Shown piece after piece: positions 8,066-17,591 of a DNA stretch of 42,742 nucleotides. Made by a program: the position numbers and the translations under genes. The stretch is from Planctomycetota bacterium (GTDB lineage Bacteria > Planctomycetota > PLA2 > JAEUHO01): assembly GCA_020851795.1 (NCBI GenBank), contig JADZCA010000108.1:1-42742 (forward strand), in the 5' to 3' direction. Below the pieces are notes generated by a model, which had not been told where the DNA came from, made no database searches, and was given only the letters and a program-made list of their open reading frames with translations. Numbering within the stretch: position 1 is the stretch's first letter; every line of letters starts with the position of its first letter.

Positions 8066-8078
8066 GAGCGAAGCCTCC
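8063..8078 (-). promoter_or_regulatory. Shine-Dalgarno that points to an ATC start codon of infC
   Basis: GGAGG at 8078-8074 is 8 nt from ATC (8065-8063), in frame with IF-3. No comparable site precedes the ATG at 8044. Confidence 0.65.
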
Positions 8079-8251
8079 AGAGGGCGGCCGGGGTCGGGCG
8101 CGGGGCCGGAGCGGGCCCCCGGTGCCGCTCGGGGCTCCGTCGCCTTCGGCCGCCGCCGCCGGGCCGGCCGAGCCCCGAAGGATGCCACACGACCGCGCCG
8201 GAGGGAACTACGGCCCCGGGGCATCGGGCCCCGGGGGCCGCGTGACGTCGG

Positions 8252-8284
8252 GGGCACGGGGCGGGACCCGCCCGCCCCGTGCCC
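8252..8284 (-). terminator. Perfect 14-bp hairpin after thrS
   Basis: GGGCACGGGGCGGG (8252-8265) pairs perfectly with 8271-8284 around a 5-nt loop, 6 nt beyond the thrS stop. It has no U-tract. Position and stability suggest it ends the thrS transcript and separates it from infC. Confidence 0.6.
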
Positions 8285-8290
8285 ACCCGG

Positions 8291-10210
8291 CTACGTGCGT
8301 TCGGCGATCCGCGCGCGCGCCTTGTCGAGGAACCCGGCGACCGGCATCACGCCGTGGTCCTGCCCGGTGCGCTCCCGGACGCTGACGGCGCCGGCCTCGG
8401 CCTCGCGGGCCCCCACCACGAGCATGAACGGGATGCGCTCGAGCGTGGCCTGCCGGATCTTGCTGCCGACCTTGTCCGAGCCGAGGTCGGTCTCGACCCG
8501 CAGCCCGGCCTCGGCCAGCGTCGCCGCGACGCGCGTCGCGTAGTCGTTCTGCGCCTCGGTGATCGGCAGGACGCGCGCCTGCACGGGCGCGAGCCACAGC
8601 GGGAACTTCCCCGCGTGGTGCTCGATGAGCACGGCGACCTGCCGCTCCATCGAGCCGAGGATCGCGCGGTGCAGCATCACGGGCGTGTGGCGGTTGCCGT
8701 CCTTGCCGGTGAACTCGAGGCCGAAGCGCTCCGGCATCGAGAAGTCCACCTGCACGGTGCCGCACTGCCAGGTGCGCCCGATGCAGTCGGTGACGTGGAA
8801 CTCGATCTTCGGCCCGTAGAACGCGCCCTCGCCCGCCGCGATGCCGAACGCGAGCCCCTGGCTGCGCAGCGCGTCCATCAGGGCCCGCTCGGCGCGGTCC
8901 CAGTTGGCCTCGGCGCCCATGCGGTCCTTGGGCCGCGTCGCGACCTTGACCGCCACGCCGGCGAGGTCGTACCCGAGCGCGCGGTAGACGACCTTCCACA
9001 TGTCGATCATGTCCGCGATCTCGTCCTGCATCTGCTCGACGTCGCAGAAGATGTGCGCGTCGTCCTGGGTGAAGGTGCGGACGCGCATCGCGCCGTGCAG
9101 CACGCCGGACAGCTCGTGGCGGTAGACCCGCCCGAACTCGGCCAGGCGCATCGGGAGCTCCTTGTACGACTTCGGCGTGGTGCCGAAGACGAGGCAGCAG
9201 CCCGGGCAGTTCATGGGACGGACGGCGTAGGAGCGCTCGTCCACCTCCATGAAGTACATGTTGTCCTTGTAGTGGTCCCAGTGGCCGGACTTCTTCCACA
9301 GCTCGTCGGAGAGCACCATCGGGGTGCCGACCTCGCCATAGCCGCGCCGGCGCAGCTCGGTGCGCACGAACTCGGTGAGCGTGTTCCACAGGACCATGCC
9401 CTTGGGGTGCCAGAACACGGCGCCCGGGGCCTCCTCGTGGAACGAGAAGAGGTCCATCTCGCGGCCGATCCGCCGGTGGTCGCGCAGCTTGGCCTCTTCG
9501 ACGCGCTTGAGGTGCGCGTCGAGGTCCTCCTGCGTGAAGAACGCGGTCCCGCGGATGCGCTGCATCGGCACGCCGTTGACGTCGCCGCGCCAGTGGGTGC
9601 CGCTCACGGAGAGCAGCTTGACGGCCCCGATCCACGACGTGTCGGGGACGTGGGGCCCCTCGCACATGTCGGTGAAGCCGCCCGAGTCGTAGAACGAGAT
9701 CGCCTCCTCGGGGATCTCGTCGACGTGGGGCAGCTTGAGCGCGTAGCCGACGCGCTGCAGGCGCGCCTTGGCCGCGTCCTTGCCGCACTCGGTGCGGGCG
9801 TACGGACGCGCCTCGCGCGCGATCTCGCGCATGCGCGCCTCGATGCGCGGCAGGTCCGCCTCCTGGAACGGCTGGGCGGGGCGGAAGTCGTAGTAGAAGC
9901 CGTCCTCGGTCGCGGGGCCGAAGCCGAGGTCGGTGCCGGGGTGGAGGTCGAGCACCGCCATCGCGAGCAGGTGCGCGGCGGAGTGCCGCAGCACCTCGAG
10001 CGACTCCTTGTCCTGCCGGCGCAGGATGCGGAACGAGCCCCCGTGCGGGAGCGCGCGGTGGAGGTCGTAGACCTGCCCGTCGAGGACGCCGGCGACGGCG
10101 GCCTTGGCGAGCCCCGGCCCGATGCCCTTCGCGACGTCGGCCGTCGTCGTCCCGACCGGGACCTTGCGAACGGTGCCGTCGGGGAGGACGAGGTCGAGGA
10201 GCGAGGACAT
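8291..10210 (-). CDS. thrS: Threonyl-tRNA synthetase
   Basis: 639 aa, normal length. It charges tRNA(Thr) and edits Ser-tRNA. Domains in order: TGS (about 1-65), the second N-terminal editing domain with HSAAHLL and CEGPHVPDTSW (about 70-230), the class II catalytic core (about 265-530) and the C-terminal anticodon-binding domain. The zinc-site context RPMNCPGC, motif 2 (GRVYRHELSGVLHG), DDAHIFC and the HRAILGSMER motif 3 are all present. The ATG at 10210 follows GGAGA with 9-nt spacing. The 205-nt leader holds a hairpin at 10271-10291 that could be an attenuator or the aspS terminator. Confidence 0.98.
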   Translation of the reverse strand: MSSLLDLVLPDGTVRKVPVGTTTADVAKGIGPGLAKAAVAGVLDGQVYDLHRALPHGGSFRILRRQDKESLEVLRHSAAHLLAMAVLDLHPGTDLGFGPATEDGFYYDFRPAQPFQEADLPRIEARMREIAREARPYARTECGKDAAKARLQRVGYALKLPHVDEIPEEAISFYDSGGFTDMCEGPHVPDTSWIGAVKLLSVSGTHWRGDVNGVPMQRIRGTAFFTQEDLDAHLKRVEEAKLRDHRRIGREMDLFSFHEEAPGAVFWHPKGMVLWNTLTEFVRTELRRRGYGEVGTPMVLSDELWKKSGHWDHYKDNMYFMEVDERSYAVRPMNCPGCCLVFGTTPKSYKELPMRLAEFGRVYRHELSGVLHGAMRVRTFTQDDAHIFCDVEQMQDEIADMIDMWKVVYRALGYDLAGVAVKVATRPKDRMGAEANWDRAERALMDALRSQGLAFGIAAGEGAFYGPKIEFHVTDCIGRTWQCGTVQVDFSMPERFGLEFTGKDGNRHTPVMLHRAILGSMERQVAVLIEHHAGKFPLWLAPVQARVLPITEAQNDYATRVAATLAEAGLRVETDLGSDKVGSKIRQATLERIPFMLVVGAREAEAGAVSVRERTGQDHGVMPVAGFLDKARARIAERT

Positions 10211-10270
10211 GGGAGGGGGTCTCCACCGCGGGGCCTGCGCCGCGCGGACTTGGTCGGGGGGAAACGAAGC

Positions 10271-10291
10271 GCCCCGGCGACCTGCCGGGGC
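10271..10291 (-). terminator. Hairpin between aspS and thrS: aspS terminator or thrS leader attenuator
   Basis: A perfect 8-bp stem GCCCCGGC (10271-10278) with GCCGGGGC (10284-10291) and a 5-nt loop. On the minus strand it is followed by gcgcttcgtttcc, mildly T-rich, like an intrinsic terminator in a GC-rich genome. It lies 61 nt upstream of the thrS ATG and 125 nt after aspS. Confidence 0.5.
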
Positions 10292-10297
10292 CCGTCG

Positions 10298-10325
10298 AGC
10301 ATACCCGGGGGGCGCCGGAAGCGGA
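10298..10325 (-). promoter_or_regulatory. Weak candidate promoter of thrS
   Basis: A -10-like TATGCT at 10303-10298 on the minus strand. At 16-bp spacing the -35 reads TCCGCT, a poor match. If it is real, transcription would start at the hairpin just downstream. Confidence 0.25.
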
Positions 10326-10415
10326 CGCGGCGCCGCGAGGGCCCCGTTCGCGGCGGGCCCACGGGCGCCACGGGCCCCGCGCCGTGCGGGCGCCCGTCCC
10401 CGGTGGTGGCACGCG

Positions 10416-12200
10416 TCAGCCCTGCTTCGGCGGCGGGGCGACGACGGCGATCGAGGCGTCGCGCAGCTGCTTCTCGTCGAGCGGCGCGGGGGCGCGCGTG
10501 AGCAGGCAGCGGGCCTGCGCGGTCTTGGGGAACGCGATCACCTCTTGGATCGCCTCCTCGCCGAGCAGGAGCATCACGAGGCGGTCCACGCCGAGCGCGA
10601 TGCCGCCGTGGGGCGGGGCGCCGAAGCGCAGCGCGTCCACGAACCAGCCGAAGCGGCGCTGCACGTCGTCGGGGCTCATGCCCAGCAGCGAGAACATGCG
10701 CTGCTGGCGGTCGGGGCGGTGGATGCGGATGCTGCCGCCGCCGGCCTCGTAGCCGTCCACGACGAGGTCGTAGGCGCGGGCGCGCACCGCGCCCGGGTCC
10801 TGCTCGAGGACGGCCCAGTCCTCCTCGCGCGGGCTGGTGAAGGGGTGGTGGCACGCGTCCCAGCGCTTCTCGTCCTCGTTCCACTCGACGAGCGGGAAGT
10901 CGGTCACCCACAGCGCCGCCGTCCGGTTCCGGTCCACGACGCCGAGGCGCTCGCCGCAGGGCTTGCGCAGGTGGCCGAGCACCTTCTTGACCAGCGCGAA
11001 GGGCCCCGCGCCGAAGAGCACGAGGTCGCCCTCGCGCACGCCGGCGGCGGCGAGCAGCGCGCGGCCGGGGTCGCCGGCGAGGACCTTCGCGAGCGGGCCC
11101 GCGAGCCCCTCGGCCCCCCACTTCGCCCACGCGAGCCCCTTGGCGCCGACGGCCTTCGCCTCCGCCTCCCAGCCGTCGACGTCCTTGCGCGGCAGCGCCG
11201 CGCCGCCGGGCAGGCGCAGCGCGTTCACGACGCCGCCGGCCGCGACCGCGTCGGAGAAGACGCGGAAGCCGAGCGCGGCGGCCTCGCGCGAGACGTCGAC
11301 GAGCTCGAGCGGGTTGCGCAGGTCGGGCTTGTCGCTGCCGAACCGGGCCATCGCCTCGTCGTAGCGCATCCGCGGGAGCGGGTCGGGGAGGTCGTGGCCG
11401 CGGTAGCGCTGGACCAGCGTGCGCAGCAGCGGCTCGATCAGGCCGTACACGTCCTCCTCGGCGAGGAAGGAGCCCTCGATGTCCACCTGGGAGAACTCGG
11501 GCTGGCGGTCGGCGCGGCTGTCCTCGTCGCGCAGGCAGCGCGCGATCTGGTAGTAGCGGTCGAAGCCCGAGACCATGAGCAGCTGCTTGAACAGCTGGGG
11601 CGACTGCGGGAGCGCGTAGAACGAGCCCGGGTGCAGGCGGCTCGGGACGACGAAGTCGCGCGAGCCCTCGGGGGTGCTGCGCGTCAGCAGCGGCGTCTCG
11701 ACCTCGAGGAACCCCTGCGCCTCGAGGTGGCGGCGGACCGTGGAGACGATCTGCGCGCGCTCGACGAGCGTGCGGGTCATCTTGGGGCGGCGCAGGTCGA
11801 TGAAGCGGTACTCGAGGCGCAGGTCGAGGCCCGCCTCGGTCCGGTCCGTCGGCCAGAACGGCGGCACCGGGCACTCCGAGAGGACCTCGAGCGCCTCCGC
11901 CCCGACCTCGACCTCGCCGGTGGGCAGCGTCGCGTTGACCGCGCCCGCGGGACGGGGACCGACGACGCCCGTGACGCGCACGCACCACTCCGGGCGGAGC
12001 GCCGACGCCTTCTCGAGCAGCGACGCGTCGCGGTCGCCGCTGAAGGTCACCTGCGTGACGCCGTGGCGGTCGCGCAGGTCGACGAAGGCGACGCCGCCCT
12101 GGTCGCGCCGCGAGGCCACCCACCCGCAGAGGGAGACGCGGGACCCGACGTCGGCCCGGCGCAGGGCGCCGCAGGTGTGGGTACGCAGGGCAGAGCGCAT
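10416..12200 (-). CDS. aspS: Aspartyl-tRNA synthetase, bacterial type, possibly non-discriminating
   Basis: 594 aa, the usual bacterial size with the GAD insertion. It charges tRNA(Asp). The N-terminal OB-fold anticodon domain has LCGWVASRRDQGGVAFVDLR. The class II core shows motif 1 (FLEVETPLLTRSTPEGSRDF), motif 2 (RCLRDEDSRADRQPEFSQVD) and motif 3 (GGIALGVDRLVMLL). Specificity positions are informative. E. coli (Asp-only) has Leu30 in RRRDLGS, while relaxed enzymes have His; here it is Gln34. The later loop is RPAGAVN, with Gly as in relaxed enzymes. The ATG at 12200 follows GGAGG by 6 nt. A small hairpin (12252-12268) lies in its leader. Confidence 0.97.
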   Translation of the reverse strand: MRSALRTHTCGALRRADVGSRVSLCGWVASRRDQGGVAFVDLRDRHGVTQVTFSGDRDASLLEKASALRPEWCVRVTGVVGPRPAGAVNATLPTGEVEVGAEALEVLSECPVPPFWPTDRTEAGLDLRLEYRFIDLRRPKMTRTLVERAQIVSTVRRHLEAQGFLEVETPLLTRSTPEGSRDFVVPSRLHPGSFYALPQSPQLFKQLLMVSGFDRYYQIARCLRDEDSRADRQPEFSQVDIEGSFLAEEDVYGLIEPLLRTLVQRYRGHDLPDPLPRMRYDEAMARFGSDKPDLRNPLELVDVSREAAALGFRVFSDAVAAGGVVNALRLPGGAALPRKDVDGWEAEAKAVGAKGLAWAKWGAEGLAGPLAKVLAGDPGRALLAAAGVREGDLVLFGAGPFALVKKVLGHLRKPCGERLGVVDRNRTAALWVTDFPLVEWNEDEKRWDACHHPFTSPREEDWAVLEQDPGAVRARAYDLVVDGYEAGGGSIRIHRPDRQQRMFSLLGMSPDDVQRRFGWFVDALRFGAPPHGGIALGVDRLVMLLLGEEAIQEVIAFPKTAQARCLLTRAPAPLDEKQLRDASIAVVAPPPKQG

Positions 12201-12419
12201 GGTCGTCCTCCGGGGCGGGAGCGCGGAGTCTATCGCCGCGCGGACGCCCCCCCGGCGCAAAACGCCGGAGGAAGGGCGGGCCCGCGCGACGGCGGCCCGC
12301 CGACGCGCACGGGCGCGCGACGCGGCCGCCGGCGACGGACGGTCGAGGGCGCCGGTGGACCGCCCCGCCTCCGGCCCTTGAGCGCGGGCCACCGGGCGGC
12401 TCGTCCCCGGGACGGGCTC

Positions 12420-13804
<1,385 letters not shown>

Positions 13805-13808
<4 letters not shown>

Positions 13809-14329
13809 CGGCCGACCTCGAGCAGCGTGAGGTGCGCGTTGGTGTAGAGGTCGATCTCGCCGGCGACCTTGAGCGCCGACTCGACGACCTCGCGCGACGA
13901 CAGCTTCGTGTGCCGCACGAGCGCCCGCGCGGCCGCGGTGGCGACCGCGGCGCCCGAGCCGGCGGCGAGCACGCCGTCGTCGGGCGTGACGACGTCGCCG
14001 TTGCCCGAGACGAGCAGCACCGAGGACGCGTCGGCGAGGACGAGCACCGCCTCGAGCCGGCGCAGCGCGCGGTCGGTGCGCCAGTCCTTGGCGAGCTCGA
14101 CGGCCGCCTTGAGCAGCTGCCCGCCGGTCGCGTCGAGCTTCGCCTCGAAGCGGTCGAGCAGCGCGAGCGCGTCGGCGGCGCCGCCCGCGAAGCCCGCGAG
14201 CACCGAGCCGTTGCGCAGGGCCCGCACCTTCACCGCCCCGTGCTTCTGCACCTGGCTGCCGAGCGTCACCTGCCCGTCGCCGCCGAGGACCGAGCGGCCG
14301 TCACGGTGCACGGCGAGGATGGTGGTCAC
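13805..14329 (-). CDS. hslV: HslV, proteolytic subunit of the HslVU protease
   Basis: 174 aa including the initiator. This is a threonine peptidase of the proteasome family. After removal of the initiator Met (GTG codon at 14329) the protein begins TTILAVHRDG, giving the catalytic N-terminal Thr. GGDGQVTLG and the Lys of KVRAL complete the active-site region, and GSGAAVATAAARAL is typical. GGAG lies 6 nt before the GTG. It is the first gene of hslVU, with its own promoter at 14356-14383, divergent from ndk. Confidence 0.97.
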
Positions 14330-14355
14330 GGCGGTCTCCGGTGGGCGGGGACCGC

Positions 14356-14383
14356 ACGCTACGGGGCCCCCGGGGCGCGTCAA
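14356..14383 (-). promoter_or_regulatory. Predicted housekeeping promoter of hslVU
   Basis: On the minus strand, TTGACG (14383-14378), a 16-bp spacer and TAGCGT (14361-14356), about 27 nt before the hslV start codon. Confidence 0.65.
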
Positions 14384-14426
14384 CCCCGGGGTCGCGCCGC
14401 AAGTGGGTGCGCCCTCCCCCCGGCCG

Positions 14427-14432
14427 TACCCT
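14427..14432 (+). promoter_or_regulatory. Possible -10 element of ndk
   Basis: TACCCT on the plus strand, 35 nt before the ndk start, identical to -10 elements elsewhere in the window. No convincing -35 lies 16-17 bp upstream. Confidence 0.35.
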
Positions 14433-14467
14433 TGGCCGCTTCCCCACCGAACCACCGGAGATCCGCC

Positions 14468-14950
14468 GTGCCCGTGCCCCCGATGCAGACCACCCTCGTC
14501 CTCGTCAAGCCCGACGGCGTCGGTCGCGCCCTCGTCGGCGAGATCCTCGCCCGCTTCGAGCGCAAGGGCCTCCAGGTGGTGGGGCTCAAGCTCGCCCACC
14601 TCGGCAAGGACCTCCTCGAGCGCCACTACGGCGAGCACAAGGCCAAGTCGTTCTATCCCGGCCTCATCCAGTTCATGTCGTCGGGCCCGTCCGTCGTCCT
14701 CGCGCTCCGCGGCCTCAACGCCGTGTCGATCGTGCGCGGGCTGATGGGCAAGACGTTCGGCAAGGACGCCGCGCCCGGCACGATCCGCGGCGACTTCGGC
14801 ATCAGCGACTCGTTCAACCTCGTGCACGGCAGCGACTCGCCCGAGAGCGCCGCGCGCGAGCTCGCGCTGTTCTTCGGCCCCGGCGAGGTCCTCGACTACC
14901 CGCAGGGCAACCGCGGCTGGATCTACGACGTCGCCGCCGAGCTGTCCTAG
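14468..14950 (+). CDS. ndk: Nucleoside diphosphate kinase
   Basis: 160 aa from GTG 14468, or 155 aa from ATG 14483. The enzyme transfers the gamma phosphate from ATP to NDPs through a phospho-histidine. The active-site His is His120 in FNLVHGSDSPESA; TLVLVKPDGV and KTFGKDAAPGTIRGDFG are also typical. GTG 14468 was chosen because GGAG lies 7 nt upstream, whereas it would be 22 nt from the ATG. The gene is monocistronic, divergent from hslV, and ends in a very long hairpin. Confidence 0.96.
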   Translation: MPVPPMQTTLVLVKPDGVGRALVGEILARFERKGLQVVGLKLAHLGKDLLERHYGEHKAKSFYPGLIQFMSSGPSVVLALRGLNAVSIVRGLMGKTFGKDAAPGTIRGDFGISDSFNLVHGSDSPESAARELALFFGPGEVLDYPQGNRGWIYDVAAELS

Positions 14951-14966
14951 GCTCAGCGTCGGGACC

Positions 14967-15037
14967 CTTCCCGTCGCGTCCGCACGGACCGGGCGGCGGC
15001 GCGCCGCCCTCGGCCCGTGCGGCCTCGCGACGGGAAG
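14967..15037 (+). terminator. Long near-perfect hairpin after ndk
   Basis: The outer 12 bp (14967-14978 with 15026-15037) are perfect. The inner stems CCGCACGG/CCGTGCGG (14980-14987 with 15015-15022) and GGGCGGCG/CGCCGCCC (14991-14998 with 15002-15009) continue it to a 3-nt loop. It lies 16 nt after the ndk stop and lacks a T-tract. The remaining gap to 15195 holds nothing else recognised. Confidence 0.65.
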
Positions 15038-15195
15038 CCCCGGAACCCAGCCGCGCCGCCCGTCCCCCCGCGTCGGCGCCGCTCGGTGTCGCACGGACGG
15101 AGACCGCCCGCGAGCCCCCCGGACGCCGCCCCGTCGCAAGTGACGGGGCGGTGACCACGGGGGGCGATGGTCGCGCCGACTCGGAGCCCCTTCGC

Positions 15196-16362
15196 ATGCG
15201 CCAGCCCGTCCGGTCCCTCCCCCGCGCCGCCGTCGCGGCCGCCGCGGTCGCCGCGGGCCTCCTCGCGGCCTGCGCGAACATGCCCAAGCCGGGCGGCTCG
15301 GACGAGAAGGAAGACCTCGAGGCGAAGAAGAAGTACTACGAGGAGTCGGCGCAGACCTACTACGACGGCGGACGCTACGCGCAGGCCGTCGTGCAGTGGC
15401 GCCGGCTCGTCGAGCTCGAGCCGGACCGGCCCAAGGCGAACTGGGGCCTCGCGAAGTCGCTCTCGATGCTCGACACGCCCGCGTCGCTCCGGGAGGCGGA
15501 GCAGATCTTCCTCCGCATCAAGGACTGGGACTGGACGCACCCGACGCTGGGCGACCGTCGCCACGAGGTCATCAAGGACTTCGCCGACGTCTACTCGCAG
15601 CTCGCCGACTACTACGACCGCGACGCGCGCGCGATCCAGGAGCAGCTCGCCTCGTCGCCGACCGCCGACGCCCCTCGTCTGCGCCAGCAGATGCAGGTGC
15701 AGATCGCCAAGCGCAACGAGCTCCTCATGAAGGCGATCCCGCTCTACGAGGAGGCGCTGGCCCGCTCGCCCGACAACCCGTACTGCCTCAGCGGGCTCGC
15801 CAAGGCGCACCTGCTCGTCGGCGACGACCAGCGCGGCATCGACTACGCGCGCCGCTACATCGCGCTGAGCGAGCGGAGCCAGGCGCTGCGCGCCAAGCAG
15901 CGCGACGACTGGAAGACCGAGCGCGGCACGCTGACCGAGGAGCAGGAGAAGTTCTTCCGCGACCGCATCCGCGGCGCACGCGACAAGGAGGCCAAGATCC
16001 GCCTCCTGCTCGCGTCGGTGCTGGTGCGCAACCGCGACTACCGCGGCGCGATCACCGAGTACGACCGCGTCCTCGAGATCGACCCGACCACCCTCGCCGC
16101 CTACGTCGAGCGCGGGCAGGCCTACGCGATGTCGGGCGACTACGGCAAGGCCGTCAACGACCTCGAGCAGTACTTGAAGGTCACCGATCCCGTGAAGGAC
16201 CGCCAGGCGCGCATCGACGCGGCCGAGCTGCTCGAGAAGTACCGCGCGATCCTCGCCGCGCCCGCGCCCCGCGGGCCCGTACCGACGCGCGGCGCTCCGC
16301 CGCCGCCCCCGCCGCCCGCGCCCCTGCCGCCTCCGCCGCCGACCCCCCTGCCGGCCCGCTGA
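15196..16362 (+). CDS. TPR-repeat lipoprotein
   Basis: 388 aa. The signal peptide ends in a lipobox, LLAAC, with the lipidated Cys at residue 26, so the protein is probably anchored to a membrane on the outer side. At least three TPR units can be read: about 52-85 (YYDGGRYAQAVVQWRRLVEL), about 185-225 (AIPLYEEALARSPDNPYCLS) and about 285-340 (YRGAITEYDRVLEIDPTT, then MSGDYGKAVNDLEQYL). A Pro-rich tail (PPPPPPPAPLPPPPP) ends the protein and could span a wall or bind SH3-like partners. The ATG at 15196 has GGAG 9 nt upstream. TPR units mediate protein contacts; the partner is unknown. The neighbouring downstream gene also encodes an exported helical protein. Confidence 0.8.
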   Translation: MRQPVRSLPRAAVAAAAVAAGLLAACANMPKPGGSDEKEDLEAKKKYYEESAQTYYDGGRYAQAVVQWRRLVELEPDRPKANWGLAKSLSMLDTPASLREAEQIFLRIKDWDWTHPTLGDRRHEVIKDFADVYSQLADYYDRDARAIQEQLASSPTADAPRLRQQMQVQIAKRNELLMKAIPLYEEALARSPDNPYCLSGLAKAHLLVGDDQRGIDYARRYIALSERSQALRAKQRDDWKTERGTLTEEQEKFFRDRIRGARDKEAKIRLLLASVLVRNRDYRGAITEYDRVLEIDPTTLAAYVERGQAYAMSGDYGKAVNDLEQYLKVTDPVKDRQARIDAAELLEKYRAILAAPAPRGPVPTRGAPPPPPPPAPLPPPPPTPLPAR

Positions 16363-16394
16363 CGCCCCGCCCGCTCGGGCCGCGGCCCCCCGGT

Positions 16395-16456
16395 CCTCGG
16401 CGCTCGACCCTCTGGCGCCCCGGGGCCCGGGGGGCGTTGCGCCCTCGACGCCGAGG
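16395..16456 (+). terminator. Stem-loop between the TPR lipoprotein and the next gene
   Basis: CCTCGGCG (16395-16402) pairs with CGCCGAGG (16449-16456), enclosing a C/G-rich segment that can fold further. It lies 33 nt after the TPR gene stop. Function is uncertain. Confidence 0.3.
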
Positions 16457-16493
16457 CGTTCGTAGCATGGACGCCCTCGCTCAGGGAGCCCCG

Positions 16494-17591
16494 ATGCCGA
16501 CCCGCCGCGCCGTCCTGCTCGCCGTGCTGCTCGGTGCGGTCGTCGCCGTCCCAGCCGCGCGCGCGGCGGACGCGCCCGCGGCCGCGGCCCCGCAGGCGAC
16601 TGCCGCCACCGAGATCCTCCTCGTCGACGGCACGACCGTGGTCGGCGTCGTCGAGTCCGCCGACGCCCGAGGGGTCGTGGTGCGCCCGGCCGGCGCCGAG
16701 CCCCGCACGCTCGCGTGGTCGTCCCTCACGCCCGCCGGCGCGTTCGCGGTCCGCGCCAGCAAGGTCGCCGCGGACGACGGCCCGGGACGGCTCGCGCTCG
16801 CCGAGCTGGCCGCCGACCTCGGGCTCTTCGCGCTCGCCCGCGCCGAGTACGAGAAGGCGCTCGCGCTGGGCGCGATCGAGGCGAAGGCCTACGAACGGGC
16901 CGTCGCCGACGCCGAGCACCGCGCGGTGGAGACGCTCGTCGCGCGAGCGCAGAAGGCGGCCGACGACGGCGACCTCGCGGGCGCGCTCGCCGTGCTGCGC
17001 GCGCTCAAGATGGACTTCGCCTCCGCGCTCGACCCGCGGCGCGTCGGGCCGATGCTCTCCGACCTCGACGCGCGCATCCGCGCACGCGACGAGGACCTGC
17101 GCCGCGCCGCCGAGGAGCTCGAGCGCCTCCGCCTCGACGCCGACCGCAAGAAGGAGATCCTCGCCCGCACGGTGGAGACCAAGCGTCAGATCGCGCTCGG
17201 CGACAAGCGGGCCGACGAAGCCCGCGCGATCATGCCGCGCGGCGCCGTCTCGGGCGTGCGCAAGTCGGCGGAGGCCGCCGACGAGGCCTACGTCGCCGCG
17301 CGCAAGGAGCTGGGGCGCCTGCGCCGCATCGTGCGACGCGACGAGCCGGAACGCGACGAGGTGCTCGCGCTCCTGACCCAGCTCGACCGGACGGAGTACC
17401 GGTTGCTCTTCGACGCGGCGAAGTTCTTCTGGGACGCGCGCGTCTACGCCCGCGCCGAGGAGTGGGCCGCGCGGGCTTCCTACGTCGACCCGGTGGACCC
17501 CGCGCTGCTCGAGCTGCGCGACGAGATCGGCCGCAGCCGGATCCGCTACCGCGCCAGCGACGTCACGAACGCCCACCCGATCGTGCGCTGA
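16494..17591 (+). CDS. Secreted helical / coiled-coil protein of unknown function
   Basis: 365 aa. The ATG at 16494 was preferred over the in-frame ATG at 16467 because it follows GGGAG and starts a clean signal peptide (RRAVLLAVLLGAVVAVPAARA). After export, residues about 40-80 look like a small beta domain (ILLVDGTTVVGVVESADARG). The rest is largely helical: a TPR-like hairpin (LALAELAADLGLFALARAEY), a charged coiled coil (about 195-240, RARDEDLRRAAEELERLRLD) and a second helical hairpin near the C-terminus (FFWDARVYARAEEWAARA). The family was not recognised. The 3' end overlaps the convergent ribD by 29 bp. Confidence 0.7.
   Translation: MPTRRAVLLAVLLGAVVAVPAARAADAPAAAAPQATAATEILLVDGTTVVGVVESADARGVVVRPAGAEPRTLAWSSLTPAGAFAVRASKVAADDGPGRLALAELAADLGLFALARAEYEKALALGAIEAKAYERAVADAEHRAVETLVARAQKAADDGDLAGALAVLRALKMDFASALDPRRVGPMLSDLDARIRARDEDLRRAAEELERLRLDADRKKEILARTVETKRQIALGDKRADEARAIMPRGAVSGVRKSAEAADEAYVAARKELGRLRRIVRRDEPERDEVLALLTQLDRTEYRLLFDAAKFFWDARVYARAEEWAARASYVDPVDPALLELRDEIGRSRIRYRASDVTNAHPIVR

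Noticed and set aside
8066..8257. N-terminal extension of IF-3 from an upstream in-frame start at 8257
   Set aside because: The added residues are low-complexity Arg/Pro/Gly without family similarity, and part of the thrS terminator hairpin would be coding. A start at 8065 gives the normal length.
12201..12392. Longer aspS starting at 12392
   Set aside because: The extension is Arg/Ala-rich and not conserved in AspRS; the ATG at 12200 has a strong GGAGG and gives the normal N-terminus.
14331..15139. Long minus-strand extension upstream of hslV
   Set aside because: It is antisense to ndk and would bury the catalytic N-terminal Thr of HslV.
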